Notes: generated by a model not told the origin, from the letters alone. 32,367 bases of DNA from Rhodospirillales bacterium (GCA_947460455.1 CANHKG010000026.1:1-32367), one strand, 5' to 3'. Numbered from the stretch's first letter, positions 1 through 8,613 are shown. Translations and numbers: made by a program.

Positions 1-2
1 CC

Positions 3-1178
3 ATGAAGATCAAGCGCATCGACGATCTCCACGCCGACGCCGGCTGGCGCAACTTCTCCTTCCTGCGCATCGAAACGACAGACGGGATCGTCGGCTGGTC
101 CGAATACACCGAGGCCGATGGCTCCCGCGGCCTCACCGCCATCATCCACGGCCTCGCCGATGCCGTGATCGGCCAGGACCCGATGCGCCTGCAGCACATC
201 GAATCCACCCTGCTCTCCCGCACCATCCAGGCCCCCGGCGGCGTCAACCAGCGCGCCATCGCCGCGATCGTCAACGCCCTGCTGGATATCAAGGGCAAGG
301 CGCTGGGCGTCCCCGTCTGGAACCTCCTCGGCGGCATGGTCCGCGACCGCCTGCCCGTCTACTTCTCCCATTGCGGCAGCTACCGCGTCCGCAGCGCCGA
401 CCTCATGGGCGTCCCGCCCCTGCGCACCTACGACGACGTCGCCAGGCTCGGCGAGGAAGTGAAATCCAAGGGCTTCAAGGCCCTGAAAACCAACATCCTG
501 ATGCTGAACCGCCCAGACCCCACCACCTGGTTCCCCGGCTTCGCCCGCGGCCCCGGCCACCCCGAGCTGAACGCCACCCCCGAAGTGCTCGATGCCATCC
601 GCCGCACCCTCGCCGCCTTCCGCGACGGCGCCGGGCCGGAGATGGGCCTGCATCTCGACCTCAACTACAACTTCAAGACCGCGGGCTACCTCCGGGCAGC
701 CGAGGCGGTCGCCCCCTACGACCTCACCTGGCTGGAAATCGACACCTGGGACCCCGCGTCGCTCGCCCTCATCCGCCGCGAGGCCCCCTGCCCGATCGCC
801 TCGCTCGAATCCGTCATCGGCCGCCGCGGCTTCCGCCCCTTCCTCGATGCCTATTCAACCGATGTCGCCATCGTGGACGTGATCTGGAACGGCTTCACCG
901 AAAGCCTGCGCATCGCCGCGCTGTGCGACGCCTATGAGGTCAACTGCGCCCCGCACAACTACTACGGCCACCTCTCCAGCGTGATCGGCGCCCATTTCTG
1001 CGCCACCATCCCCAACTTCGCGGTGATGGAAATCGACATCGACAGCGCGCCCTGGCGCGACGAACTCGTCACCACCCCACCGGCCATCGAGGGCGGCGAC
1101 TTCATCCTGCCCACCGCCCCGGGCTGGGGCTGCGACATCGACGAACGCGGCGTGGCCAAACACCCGCCGCGCCTCTGA
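3..1178 (+). CDS. Mandelate racemase/muconate lactonizing enzyme family protein (enolase superfamily)
   Basis: A complete 391-residue protein starting at the ATG two bases inside the window, so its ribosome-binding site is not visible. The fold assignment rests on the ordered active-site residues of the mandelate-racemase branch: K162 in a KTN motif, three metal-ligand acids (D219 in LDLNYN, E245 in WLEID, E269 in SLES), D292 in IVDVIWNG and H318 in APHN. These enzymes use Mg2+ to abstract a proton next to a carboxylate and racemise or dehydrate sugar acids and related acids. The usual KxK pair is K162-T-N164 here, so the second lysine is missing; the D292/H318 dyad is the more likely base. 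The substrate cannot be told from the sequence. A TetR regulator follows 76 bases downstream on the same strand and may control it. Family confidence is high, specificity unknown. Confidence 0.9.
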   Translation: MKIKRIDDLHADAGWRNFSFLRIETTDGIVGWSEYTEADGSRGLTAIIHGLADAVIGQDPMRLQHIESTLLSRTIQAPGGVNQRAIAAIVNALLDIKGKALGVPVWNLLGGMVRDRLPVYFSHCGSYRVRSADLMGVPPLRTYDDVARLGEEVKSKGFKALKTNILMLNRPDPTTWFPGFARGPGHPELNATPEVLDAIRRTLAAFRDGAGPEMGLHLDLNYNFKTAGYLRAAEAVAPYDLTWLEIDTWDPASLALIRREAPCPIASLESVIGRRGFRPFLDAYSTDVAIVDVIWNGFTESLRIAALCDAYEVNCAPHNYYGHLSSVIGAHFCATIPNFAVMEIDIDSAPWRDELVTTPPAIEGGDFILPTAPGWGCDIDERGVAKHPPRL

Positions 1179-1254
1179 CCGAGATCCGATCAATCTCTTT
1201 CGTTGAATATTTCCGATTTCGCTGGCATCCCCCCGTCGAGACCGGAGACCGACC

Positions 1255-1878
1255 ATGACCATCCCGCCCCTGCCCCGCCGCGCCCGCGGCGAGGAGAACT
1301 CCCGCACCCAGCGCAAGGAAGACACCAAGCGCAAGCTGGTGGATGCCGCAGAGGTCATGATCGGCGAGCGCGGCTACGACGACACGACGGTGACGGAGAT
1401 CGCCAAGCGCGCCGGCGTGGTGCCGTCGCTGATCAACACCTACTTCAACGGCAAGGCCGGCCTGCTCTACGCCATCATCCAGCGCCACAACGAACCGCAG
1501 TTCGAGGCCACCAGGAAGGCTGCCACCGGCCCCGGCACCGCCCGCGAACGGCTGGAGCGGATCATCTCCGTCTGGATGGAGGGCGACCTCGCCCGCGGCA
1601 AGCTGGCCGGCCCGCTCCTGGCGCTCACCTGGTACTGGCCGCCAGAGACGGAGGCGCAGAACCTTCGCGACCGCGCGGCATTCTTCGCCTTCGTGCACGA
1701 TGTGCTGCGCGATGGTGCCGCCACCGGCGAATTCCGCGCCCTGCCGCCGGAAACCGTCAGCGAGGTGATCTTCGCCATCTGCATCTGGTCGCTCCGCCCC
1801 GGCGTGTTCGCCGGGGCCTCGGCGGCGGACTGCGTCGCCCTGGCCATGGCGCGGCTGGACCTGCTGCTGAAGCCCTGA
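1255..1878 (+). CDS. TetR/AcrR family transcriptional regulator
   Basis: A 207-residue protein of normal TetR length. After a basic, disordered N-terminus, residues of about 20-70 form the TetR DNA-binding domain: a first helix ending in GERGYDDTTV, then the helix-turn-helix IAKRAGVVPSLINTYF and the NGKAGLLYAII stretch that starts helix 4. The remaining 130 residues are helical and would hold the ligand pocket and the dimer interface. The WYWPPETEAQNLRDRAAF segment and the overall layout resemble the BetI/RutR-like group, but I cannot name an effector. The ATG was chosen because a purine-rich GGAGAC lies just before it. Its place behind the enolase-superfamily gene suggests local control of that catabolic gene. 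The gene ends at a shared hairpin terminator. Confidence 0.9.
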   Translation: MTIPPLPRRARGEENSRTQRKEDTKRKLVDAAEVMIGERGYDDTTVTEIAKRAGVVPSLINTYFNGKAGLLYAIIQRHNEPQFEATRKAATGPGTARERLERIISVWMEGDLARGKLAGPLLALTWYWPPETEAQNLRDRAAFFAFVHDVLRDGAATGEFRALPPETVSEVIFAICIWSLRPGVFAGASAADCVALAMARLDLLLKP

Positions 1879-1884
1879 ACGAAA

Positions 1885-1916
1885 AAGGGCCGCCCCCCTT
1901 CCAGGGAGCGGCCCTT
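1885..1916. terminator. Intrinsic terminator between convergent genes
   Basis: A perfect 9-bp stem (AAGGGCCGC at 1885-1893 with GCGGCCCTT at 1908-1916) encloses a 14-base loop. On the minus strand the right arm runs directly into TTTTT (complement of 1882-1886), so it is a good Rho-independent terminator for the VOC gene. On the plus strand the T tract is only two bases, so termination of the TetR transcript would be weaker. Confidence 0.75.
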
Positions 1917-1933
1917 CATCAGTCAGCCCAACC

Positions 1934-2305
1934 TCAGGCCGGCAGGCGGTGCAGCGCGCACAGCTTGTTGCCGTCGGGATCGCGCAGATAGGCGAGGTAC
2001 AGCGCCCCGCGCGGGCCCGGCGGATCCTCCACCGCGCGGCCACCGGCGGCCAGGCCTGCGGCATGCCAGGCATTGGCCAGCTCGGGGCTGCTCGCCTTGA
2101 AGCCGATCGTGCCGCCATTGGCGTAGGTGGCCGGATTGCCGTCGATCGGCGCGGTCACCAGGAACACCGCGCCATCGTGCACGTACACCAGGCGCCCCTT
2201 GGGATCGACCACGCCGGCCTTGCCGCCGAGTGCGACGAACAGCGCGTCGTAGAACTTCTTCGAGCGGTCGATATCGTTGCTGCCGACCATCATGTGGCTG
2301 AACAT
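1934..2305 (-). CDS. VOC family protein (glyoxalase/bleomycin-resistance fold)
   Basis: A 123-residue protein, the typical size of a single VOC module made of two beta-alpha-beta-beta-beta units. It starts with HMMVGSNDIDRSKKFYD, the classic first strand and helix with a His metal-ligand candidate at residue 4, and ends with YLRDPDGNKLCAL, the family's C-terminal strand. VOC proteins bind a divalent metal and act as glyoxalases, dioxygenases, isomerases or antibiotic-binding proteins; nothing here fixes the reaction. The C-terminal position usually occupied by a glutamate in xGNxxE reads GNKLC, so metal binding may be incomplete. The start is supported by AGGGGAGG about six bases upstream of the ATG. 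It is transcribed away from the EAL gene and ends at the hairpin terminator. Confidence 0.88.
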   Translation of the reverse strand: MFSHMMVGSNDIDRSKKFYDALFVALGGKAGVVDPKGRLVYVHDGAVFLVTAPIDGNPATYANGGTIGFKASSPELANAWHAAGLAAGGRAVEDPPGPRGALYLAYLRDPDGNKLCALHRLPA

Positions 2306-2496
2306 GCCGTGCCTCCCCTTCCGTGATTCGGACTGCTAGCAGACCACGCTTCGCCGCCGCGGCAAAGACCCGCCCCCATGGCGACCTCCCGCATGGCTAC
2401 CGCCCGGCCTCCCCACGCCGGGGCCTGCGACGATGTTCACGCCCCCTTAACCCCGCCACCGCAGAACGGAGATCCCCGCTCCAACAGGGAGTCACG

Positions 2497-4206
2497 ATGT
2501 TCGGCAAGCTGGTCTGGCGTTCGCCGCCCGCCAAGGCAGCGGAGCCGGCGCCCCCGCCCGCCCCCGCGCCAGGTACTGCCGCCGCCGATGCCTTCGCCAC
2601 GCCGGAGGAAGCGGCCGAGGCACGTGCGCGTGAGCGCCTGCGCGCCTTCGCCTTCGCCGCGGCCGACATGCTGGTGGAAACCACCAAGGGCGGCATGATC
2701 ACCTTCGCCACCGGCAGCTTCCAGCAGCACTACAACCAGCCCGCCCGCGCCATGATCGGCCGCAACATCGCCACCCTGATCTCCCCCGCCGACCAGCCCG
2801 CCTTCGCCATGGCCCAGGCGCTGGCACCGGTGCGCGGGCGCATGCCGGCCATGGTGCTCCACCTCGCCGATCCCGCCCGCAGCCCCGCCCTCGTCGCCGC
2901 CCGCGCCGTGCCCGGCGAGGAGGCCCGGCTGTGCTTCGTCATCGGCCCCGTGCCCCTGCCCGCCCCCGAGCGCGGCGACCTGGCCGCCGCCATCCAGACC
3001 CCGGCCGACTTCGCCCGGGAGGCGGAAGCCCATATGCACAATGGCGGCACCGGCCCGATGGGGCTGGTGGAGGTGCAGGGCTGGCAGGACGTGAAGAACC
3101 ACCTCTCCGCCGCCGAGCAGCAGCGCCTGCGCCATGGCCTCACCACGCTGATGGGCGATTGCGGCCCCGATGCCCGCGGCAGCGAACTGGCCGAGGGCCG
3201 CTTCGGCGTGCTGGGCCTCGCCCAGAACGGCATGGACGGCCTGGTGCGCAAGCTGGAGCAGTTCCTCTCCCGCTCCGCCGCCCGCAACATCGCCCGCGTC
3301 CATGGCACCGAGATGTCGCTGGAAGCCGGCCCGATGGGCACCGCCACCGCCAACCGCGTGCTGCGCTACGCCGTCTCGCGCTTCACCTCCGAGGGCACCG
3401 CGGGCGTTACCGCCGTGGGTGGCTCGGGCGGCCTTACCGGCATCCTGGCCCAGGCGGAGCTGCGCACCCAGTCGGTGCGCGCTGCCCTCACCGGCCATCG
3501 CTTCCGCCTGCTGTTCCAGCCCGTCGTCTCGCTCGCCACCCGCGCCGTGCACCACTACGAAGCCCTGCTGCGCCCGATCGCCACGCCGGGCATGCCGATG
3601 GGCTCGATCCAGGAATTCGTGACATTCGCGGAGGCGGTCGGCCTTTCCGATGTGATGGACCTCGCGGTGATGGAGCAGGCGCTGATGGCGCTGCGCTCCG
3701 CCCCGGGCGTATCGGTGGCGGTGAACCTGTCTGGCCTGTCGCTGCAAAGCCCGGATTTCGCCCAGCGCCTGTTCGGCCTGCTGGCGGAGATGCGCCTGCC
3801 ACCCGGCGCCGCCGGCAAGCCGCGCCTGCTGGTGGAATTGACCGAAACGGCGGAGATCGACGACCTCGCCACCGCCTCGGCCACCTGGGCCAAGCTGCGC
3901 GAGCTGGGCGTGGGGCTGTGCCTGGATGATTTCGGCGCGGGCGCGGCCGCCTTCCGCTACCTGCAGCAATTCCGCGTGGACTACGTGAAGATCGACGGCA
4001 GCTTCGTGCAGGCCGCCCAGCAGGGCCCGCGCGAGCGCGGCATCGTGCAGGCGATCGTGGAACTGGCCAAAAGCGCCGGCGCCAAGACGGTGGCCGAGAT
4101 GATCGAGACGGACGAGCAGGCCACGCTGATGCGCGAACTCGGCGTGGACCACGGCCAGGGCTGGCTGTTCGGCAAGCCCGGCGGGTTGCCGGGCGCGATC
4201 CGCTAG
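2497..4206 (+). CDS. PAS - degenerate GGDEF - EAL protein, probable c-di-GMP phosphodiesterase
   Basis: The ATG at 2497 is preferred over earlier in-frame starts because ACAGGGA lies seven bases upstream and the protein then begins MFGKLVW; this gives 569 residues. A proline/alanine-rich linker is followed by a PAS-like sensor (about 50-150). A GGDEF remnant comes next (about 170-260), where the signature is reduced to AEGRFGVL and so should not make c-di-GMP. The EAL domain (about 330-565) keeps its catalytic set: E355 in EALLRP, VNLSG, VELTE, D477-D478 in DDFG, K498 in VKID, AEMIE and GQGWLFGKP. The expected reaction is hydrolysis of c-di-GMP to pGpG, with the PAS domain or dead GGDEF tuning activity. 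No membrane segment is visible, so it is probably cytosolic. Its stop shares the bases CTAG with the convergent DedA gene. Confidence 0.88.
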   Translation: MFGKLVWRSPPAKAAEPAPPPAPAPGTAAADAFATPEEAAEARARERLRAFAFAAADMLVETTKGGMITFATGSFQQHYNQPARAMIGRNIATLISPADQPAFAMAQALAPVRGRMPAMVLHLADPARSPALVAARAVPGEEARLCFVIGPVPLPAPERGDLAAAIQTPADFAREAEAHMHNGGTGPMGLVEVQGWQDVKNHLSAAEQQRLRHGLTTLMGDCGPDARGSELAEGRFGVLGLAQNGMDGLVRKLEQFLSRSAARNIARVHGTEMSLEAGPMGTATANRVLRYAVSRFTSEGTAGVTAVGGSGGLTGILAQAELRTQSVRAALTGHRFRLLFQPVVSLATRAVHHYEALLRPIATPGMPMGSIQEFVTFAEAVGLSDVMDLAVMEQALMALRSAPGVSVAVNLSGLSLQSPDFAQRLFGLLAEMRLPPGAAGKPRLLVELTETAEIDDLATASATWAKLRELGVGLCLDDFGAGAAAFRYLQQFRVDYVKIDGSFVQAAQQGPRERGIVQAIVELAKSAGAKTVAEMIETDEQATLMRELGVDHGQGWLFGKPGGLPGAIR

Positions 4207-4820
4207 GCCCGCCGGGCCCGCCAGCGCTTCACGAGGAACCACACCGCTCCGAGCTTGGCCGCCAGCAGCAGGCCGATCAGCAGGTGGTGCTGCTCCATCC
4301 CCGCCTCCTCCGCGCCGCGGGCGGCGGCGTAGCCGGGCAGCAGCAGCAACGGCGCCCAGACGAAGGCGGAGGCGATGTTGGCGGCCTGGAAGTGCCGCTC
4401 CCGCATCCGTGCCACCCCGGCCACCAGCGGCGCGACCGCGCGCACCGGGCCGAGGAAGCGGCCGAAGAACACCGCCGCCCAGCCGAAGCGGCGGAACAGC
4501 AGCAGGGCCTGGGCATAGGCGCGGCGCTGGCTGCGCGGCAGCAGGCGGCGCACCAGATGCGGCCCGTAGGCGCGCGAGAGCCAGAACCCGACCGCGTCGC
4601 CCACGATGGCGCCCGCGATTGCCGAGATCACGATCGGGCCTGGCTCCAGCGTGCCGGTGCCCAGCAGCGCCCCGGTGGCCAGCAGCAGCGCGGTGGCCGG
4701 CACCAGCAGGCTGATCCCCGGCAGCGACTCCAGGAAGGTGATGACGAACACGATCGCCGGCGCCCACCCTGCCCCGGCCTGCAGCCAGGACTGTGCCGTC
4801 TGAACCAGCCCGTCACCCAT
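4203..4820 (-). CDS. DedA family (VTT domain) integral membrane protein
   Basis: A 205-residue membrane protein. The ATG at 4820 is chosen over the adjacent upstream TTG because AGGGAGG then sits five bases away. Family marks are an acidic residue in TFLESLPG before the first re-entrant segment, GDAVGFWLSRAYG, and FFGRFLGPVRAVAPLVAG, in which the arginine and glycine/proline pattern typical of DedA proteins is intact. Several hydrophobic segments are visible (about 20-75, 110-150 and 170-195). DedA proteins are inner-membrane transporters; members in other bacteria flip undecaprenyl phosphate or phosphatidylethanolamine and affect proton-motive force and antibiotic tolerance. Which lipid this one moves is not evident. 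It lies 66 bases downstream of the LLM oxidoreductase gene on the same strand and might be co-transcribed with it. Confidence 0.9.
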   Translation of the reverse strand: MGDGLVQTAQSWLQAGAGWAPAIVFVITFLESLPGISLLVPATALLLATGALLGTGTLEPGPIVISAIAGAIVGDAVGFWLSRAYGPHLVRRLLPRSQRRAYAQALLLFRRFGWAAVFFGRFLGPVRAVAPLVAGVARMRERHFQAANIASAFVWAPLLLLPGYAAARGAEEAGMEQHHLLIGLLLAAKLGAVWFLVKRWRARRA

Positions 4821-4886
4821 CAACGCCTCCCTGCCCCGCCGGCATCGACGCGATATAGGGAGGCGAAGGGCCGATTTCAGCCAGTA

Positions 4887-5789
4887 TCAGGCGAGATCGG
4901 CCACGGCGGCGTGCCAGCGCCGGATCGCGGCGGCATGCTCGGCGAAGCTGCGCCCGGCGATGCGCTTGTGGTGGTTGCGGTTGAAGGTGGTGTTCAGCGT
5001 GACGCGCGACACGCCGGCCTCCTTCCAGAACTGGAACTCGCGCCGCCAATCGTCTTCGGTGCCGGCGCCCATGGAGGTCCAGACCTCGATGCCGACGCTG
5101 TCCGCGGCCCGCCCGGCCTCCGCCGTGTAGCGCCGCAGCGTGGCGAAATCGGCCAGGGCGGCCTCGCCGGGGGGATGCACGTTCATCATCCAGCCGTCAC
5201 CCAGGCGCGCGATGCGGCGCAGCGTGACATCCATGTGCCCACCGAACCACACCGGCACGCGGCCGCTGGCCGGGCGCGGATTGATGCCGGCATCGGGGAT
5301 GGTGTGCCACTTCCCCTTGAAATCGACGTGATCGGCCGCCCACAGCGCCTGCATCACCTCGATCTGCTCCACGGAGCGGCGACCGCGGTCGTTGAAATTC
5401 TCGTTGAGGCCGATGAACTCCGCCTCGTTCCAGCCCACGCCGATGCCCAGGCGGAAACGGCCCTCGCTGAGCACATCGACATTGGCGGCCTGCTTGGCCA
5501 CCAGCGTCGCCTGGCGCTGGGCCAGGATCAGCACCTGGGTGGAGAAATGGATGCGCTGGCAGACGGCCGAGAGGAAGCCGAAGGCCACGAACGGGTCGTG
5601 GAACGAATCCTTCGAGGTATTGCGCGCGCCCCAATCCGGCCGGCTTTCGGTGTTCACGCCCAGCACGTGGTCGGGCAGCATCAGGTCGTCGTAGCCGATC
5701 TCCTCGGCCAGCAGGGCGAAGTCGCGCAGCACACCCGGCGCGGCACCCATGTCGGTGGCCGAGAATGCCACCCCCAGCTTCATGCCCAT
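4887..5789 (-). CDS. LLM class oxidoreductase, probably F420-dependent
   Basis: About 300 residues with the luciferase-like TIM-barrel pattern: LPDHVLG near the end of strand 2, [22 protein letters not shown], the [18 protein letters not shown] block that shapes the flavin/deazaflavin site, and [22 protein letters not shown]. It resembles the LLM subfamily annotated as F420-dependent. Cofactor F420 is an inference supported by the neighbouring F420 synthesis genes; FMN cannot be excluded. Three in-frame ATGs (5792, 5789, 5783) follow the ribosome-binding site AGGGAGG; 5789 has the best spacing. It is divergent from fgd across a 109-base gap that probably holds both promoters, which fits a regulon with the cofactor genes. 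The substrate is unknown. Confidence 0.85.
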   Translation of the reverse strand: MGMKLGVAFSATDMGAAPGVLRDFALLAEEIGYDDLMLPDHVLGVNTESRPDWGARNTSKDSFHDPFVAFGFLSAVCQRIHFSTQVLILAQRQATLVAKQAANVDVLSEGRFRLGIGVGWNEAEFIGLNENFNDRGRRSVEQIEVMQALWAADHVDFKGKWHTIPDAGINPRPASGRVPVWFGGHMDVTLRRIARLGDGWMMNVHPPGEAALADFATLRRYTAEAGRAADSVGIEVWTSMGAGTEDDWRREFQFWKEAGVSRVTLNTTFNRNHHKRIAGRSFAEHAAAIRRWHAAVADLA

Positions 5790-5898
5790 CATGCCCTCCC
5801 TGTTTGCCGCGATCGGGCGGGACTATAGACTGCGTGGTGCGACTGGCCATGGGGCGGCGCCGCGCCATATGCAGGCGAGGCAATCGGGGACGAAACAG

Positions 5899-6903
5899 AT
5901 GCTCAAGCTCGGCTACAAGGCCTCGGCGGAACAGTTCGCGCCGATGAAATTGCTGGATTACGCCGTGGAGGCGGAACAGGCGGGGTTCGATTCCGTCTTC
6001 ATCAGCGACCATTTCCAGCCCTGGAAACACACGGACGGCCATGCGCCGAACTCGCTGGTGTGGCTCGGCGCGCTCGGTGCGCGTACCAACCGGATCGTGA
6101 TGGGCACATCGGTGCTGACGCCCACCTTCCGCTACCATCCCTCGATCGTGGCGCAGGCCTTCGGCACGCTGGGCAGCATGTTCCCGGGCCGCGTGATCCT
6201 GGGCATCGGCACCGGCGAGGGGCTGAACGAGGTGCCGGCGATGGGCATCCATTGGCCGGACTTCAAGGAACGCTTCGCCCGCCTGCGCGAGTCGGTTCAG
6301 CTGATGCGCAAGCTGTGGACCGAGGATCGGGTGAGCTTCGAGGGCACCTACTACAAGACCGAGAACGCCACGATCTACGACCGGCCCAGCGAGCCGGTGC
6401 CGATCTATGTCGCCGCCGCCGGTGCCATGATCGCCAAGTATGCCGGCCGCGCTGGCGATGGGTTCATCTGCACCTCCGGCAAGGCGGTGGAGCTGTACAC
6501 CGAGACGCTGCTGCCCAACGTGAAGGAGGGCATGGCCGCCTCCGGCAAGGAGAAGCCGGGCTACGACAACATGATCGAGGTGAAGGTCAGCTTCGACACC
6601 GACAAGCAGAGGGCGCTTGAGGATACCCGCCACTGGGCGGCGCTGGCCCTCTCGCCGGAGGAGAAGATGTCGGTGGAGGACCCCGTCGAGATGGAGCGGC
6701 TGGCCGATGCGCTGCCGCTGGAGCGGGCGGCGAAGCGCTGGATCGTTTCCAACGATGCCGAGGAGCATGTGGAGAAGATCGGCTGGTATGTCGGCCTCGG
6801 CTTCCGCCATTTGGTGTTCCATGCGCCGGGGCCGGACCAGGCGCGGTTCCTGAAGCTGTACGGCGAGACCGTGCTGCCGCTGCTGCGGAAGAAGTTCGGC
6901 TGA
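5899..6903 (+). CDS. fgd: F420-dependent glucose-6-phosphate dehydrogenase
   Basis: A 334-residue protein that aligns almost end to end with mycobacterial FGD1 (336 residues), starting [17 protein letters not shown] oxidises glucose-6-phosphate to 6-phosphogluconolactone and reduces F420 to F420H2. By alignment from memory the catalytic and cofactor residues are kept: E11 (FGD1 E13), H38 and W42 in SDHFQPW (H40, W44), and E107 in GTGEGLNE (E109). The phosphate-binding residues are also kept: T192 and K195 in CTSGK (T195, K198), K256 in EEKMS (K259) and R280 in AKRW (R283). The ATG at 5899 is chosen because GGGGA lies eight bases upstream and the N-terminus then matches FGD1. cofE starts one base after the stop, so this is the first gene of an F420 operon. 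Homologues without the phosphate site act on other substrates; the intact site makes true FGD activity likely. Confidence 0.92.
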   Translation: MLKLGYKASAEQFAPMKLLDYAVEAEQAGFDSVFISDHFQPWKHTDGHAPNSLVWLGALGARTNRIVMGTSVLTPTFRYHPSIVAQAFGTLGSMFPGRVILGIGTGEGLNEVPAMGIHWPDFKERFARLRESVQLMRKLWTEDRVSFEGTYYKTENATIYDRPSEPVPIYVAAAGAMIAKYAGRAGDGFICTSGKAVELYTETLLPNVKEGMAASGKEKPGYDNMIEVKVSFDTDKQRALEDTRHWAALALSPEEKMSVEDPVEMERLADALPLERAAKRWIVSNDAEEHVEKIGWYVGLGFRHLVFHAPGPDQARFLKLYGETVLPLLRKKFG

Positions 6904-6904
6904 C

Positions 6905-7672
6905 GTGGCCGCCTCCCTTTCGCTGCATGCGCTGCCCGGCCTGCCGATGGTGCGGCCGGGTGACGATCTCGCCGGGCTGATCGAGGCTGGGCTGGAACGG
7001 GCCGGGTTGGCGCTTGAGCCCGGGGACGTGCTGGTGCTGGCGCAGAAGATCGTCTCGAAGGCGGAGGGGCGGATCGTGGAGATCCCCACTGTGGTGGCCT
7101 CCGCCGAGGCGATCGAGCTGGCGCAGACGGTGCAGAAGGACCCGCGCGTGGTGCAGGTGATCCTGGACCAGGCGGTGCGGGTGGTCAGGGCGCGGCCGAA
7201 CCTGCTGATCGTGGAGCATAAGCGCGGCTGGGTGATGGCCAATGCGGGCATCGACCATTCGAACGTGAGTGCGCAGGACGGCACCGAGCGCGTGCTGCTG
7301 CTGCCGGAGGACCCGGATGCCAGTGCCGAGCGGCTGCGGGCGCGGCTGGCGCCGGCGGTGGGCGGGCCGTTCGGGGTGGTGATCTCCGACAGCTTCGGGC
7401 GGGCATGGCGGCGGGGCACGGCGGGGATTGCCATTGGCGCCGCGGGCCTGCCGGCGCTGGTGGATCTGCGCGGCAACCCGGATCTGTTCGGGCGCATCCT
7501 GGAAGTGAGCATCAGCGGGTTTGCCGATGAAATTGCAGCAGCGGCCTCGCTGATCCAGGGCCAGGGTGCCGAGGGGCAGCCGGTGGTGCTGGTGCGCGGG
7601 CTGGCGTGGTCGCAGCCGGCGATGGGGGCGGCGCAGCTGGTGCGGCCGCCGCAGGAGGACCTGTTCCGATGA
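6905..7672 (+). CDS. cofE: Coenzyme F420-0:L-glutamate ligase (single-domain CofE)
   Basis: A 255-residue protein beginning at a GTG one base after the fgd stop. CofE adds glutamates to the lactyl phosphate arm of F420-0 using GTP and divalent metal. Family motifs are in order: GDVLVLAQKIVSKAEGR near residue 40, GWVMANAGIDHSNV near 110, LLPEDPDASA, then SDSFGRAWRRGTAGIAIG and the LPALVDLRGNPDLFGR segment. The length fits an archaeal-type CofE alone. The mycobacterial counterpart FbiB carries an extra C-terminal flavin reductase-fold domain of about 200 residues that reduces dehydro-F420-0; that domain is absent here. The 3' end overlaps cofD by four bases (ATGA), so translation is probably coupled. 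Confidence 0.93.
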   Translation: MAASLSLHALPGLPMVRPGDDLAGLIEAGLERAGLALEPGDVLVLAQKIVSKAEGRIVEIPTVVASAEAIELAQTVQKDPRVVQVILDQAVRVVRARPNLLIVEHKRGWVMANAGIDHSNVSAQDGTERVLLLPEDPDASAERLRARLAPAVGGPFGVVISDSFGRAWRRGTAGIAIGAAGLPALVDLRGNPDLFGRILEVSISGFADEIAAAASLIQGQGAEGQPVVLVRGLAWSQPAMGAAQLVRPPQEDLFR

Positions 7673-8613
7673 GCCGCGATCTTGTCGTTGCGCTCTCGGG
7701 GGGTGTCGGCGGCGCCAAGCTGGCGCTGGGCCTGTCCAAGGTGGTGGCGCCGGAGAACCTGTTGATCGTGGCCAATACCGGCGACGATTTCGAGCATCTC
7801 GGGCTCTCGATCTCGCCGGATATCGACACGCTGACCTATGCGCTCTCGGGGCTGGACAACCAGACCCTGGGCTGGGGCCGGCGGGACGAAAGCTGGAATT
7901 TTATGGAGGTGCTGGCCACGCTGGGCGGGCCGGCGTGGTTCCGGCTGGGGGATCGCGACCTCGCGCTGCATGTGGCCCGAACGTTGCGGCTGAAGGCTGG
8001 CGAGACGCTGTCTTCCATCACCGCGGACATGACGCGGCGGCTGGGGATCGACGCGCGCGTGCTGCCGATGTCAGACGATCCCGTGCGCACACGGGTGGAC
8101 AGCGACGAGGGGCTGCTGGATTTCCAGGACTACTTCGTGGGGCGGCAGTGCCGGCCGGTGGTGAAGGCGTTGCGGTTCGACGAGGCCGAGACGGCGCGGG
8201 CGCATCCGGAGTTCCTCGCCGCATTGGCGAGCCCGCGGCTGCGGGCGATCGTGATCTGCCCTTCCAACCCGTTCATCTCGGTGGAGCCGATCCTGGCGCT
8301 GCCCGGCGTGCGGGAGGCCTTCGCGGCGCGAACGGCGCCGTGCGTGGCGGTCTCGCCCATCATCGGCGGCAAGGCGGTGAAGGGGCCGACGGCGAAGATG
8401 ATGGCCGAATTGGGCCTGCCGGCGGGGGCCGCTTCCGTGGCCAAGCGCTACGGCGCGCTGCTGGATGGCTACGTGCTGGACACGCAGGACGCGGCGGAGG
8501 CGGAGGGGCTGGCGGCGCGCTGCGTGCTGGCGCCGACGTTGATGACCTCGCTGGAGGACAAGGTGGCGCTGGCGCAGGTGTCGCTGGAGCTGGCTGACTC
8601 CCTGCGCGCATGA
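7669..8613 (+). CDS. cofD: 2-phospho-L-lactate transferase (CofD/FbiA)
   Basis: A 314-residue enzyme that transfers the phospholactyl-type group from the GPP-activated donor to FO, giving F420-0 or a variant. Recognisable blocks are LSGGVGGAKLALGL at the N-terminus, VANTGDDFEHLGL with SPDIDTLTYALSG, WFRLGDRDLALH, VICPSNPFISVEPIL and VSPIIGGKAVKGPTAKMM, all typical of CofD. The ATG at 7669 overlaps the cofE stop, and CAGGAGGA ten bases upstream is a strong ribosome-binding site. It sits between cofE and cofC with four-base overlaps at both ends. The overlap order implies one transcript and coupled translation. Confidence 0.95.
   Translation: MSRDLVVALSGGVGGAKLALGLSKVVAPENLLIVANTGDDFEHLGLSISPDIDTLTYALSGLDNQTLGWGRRDESWNFMEVLATLGGPAWFRLGDRDLALHVARTLRLKAGETLSSITADMTRRLGIDARVLPMSDDPVRTRVDSDEGLLDFQDYFVGRQCRPVVKALRFDEAETARAHPEFLAALASPRLRAIVICPSNPFISVEPILALPGVREAFAARTAPCVAVSPIIGGKAVKGPTAKMMAELGLPAGAASVAKRYGALLDGYVLDTQDAAEAEGLAARCVLAPTLMTSLEDKVALAQVSLELADSLRA

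Noticed and set aside
2323-2496. N-terminal extension of the EAL protein to 627 residues
   Set aside because: The extra 58 residues are Arg/Pro-rich without family resemblance, and the best ribosome-binding site precedes the ATG at 2497.
2437-4767. Long minus-strand open frame opposite the EAL gene
   Set aside because: The EAL protein has all its catalytic motifs on the plus strand; the opposite frame is Gly/Ala/Arg-rich shadow sequence.
5197-7971. Very long open frame on the minus strand across the F420 genes
   Set aside because: Long antisense frames are expected at this G+C content. The plus-strand proteins match known families along their full length, while the antisense translation is low-complexity and matches nothing I recognise, apart from the end that merely overlaps the LLM gene in another frame.
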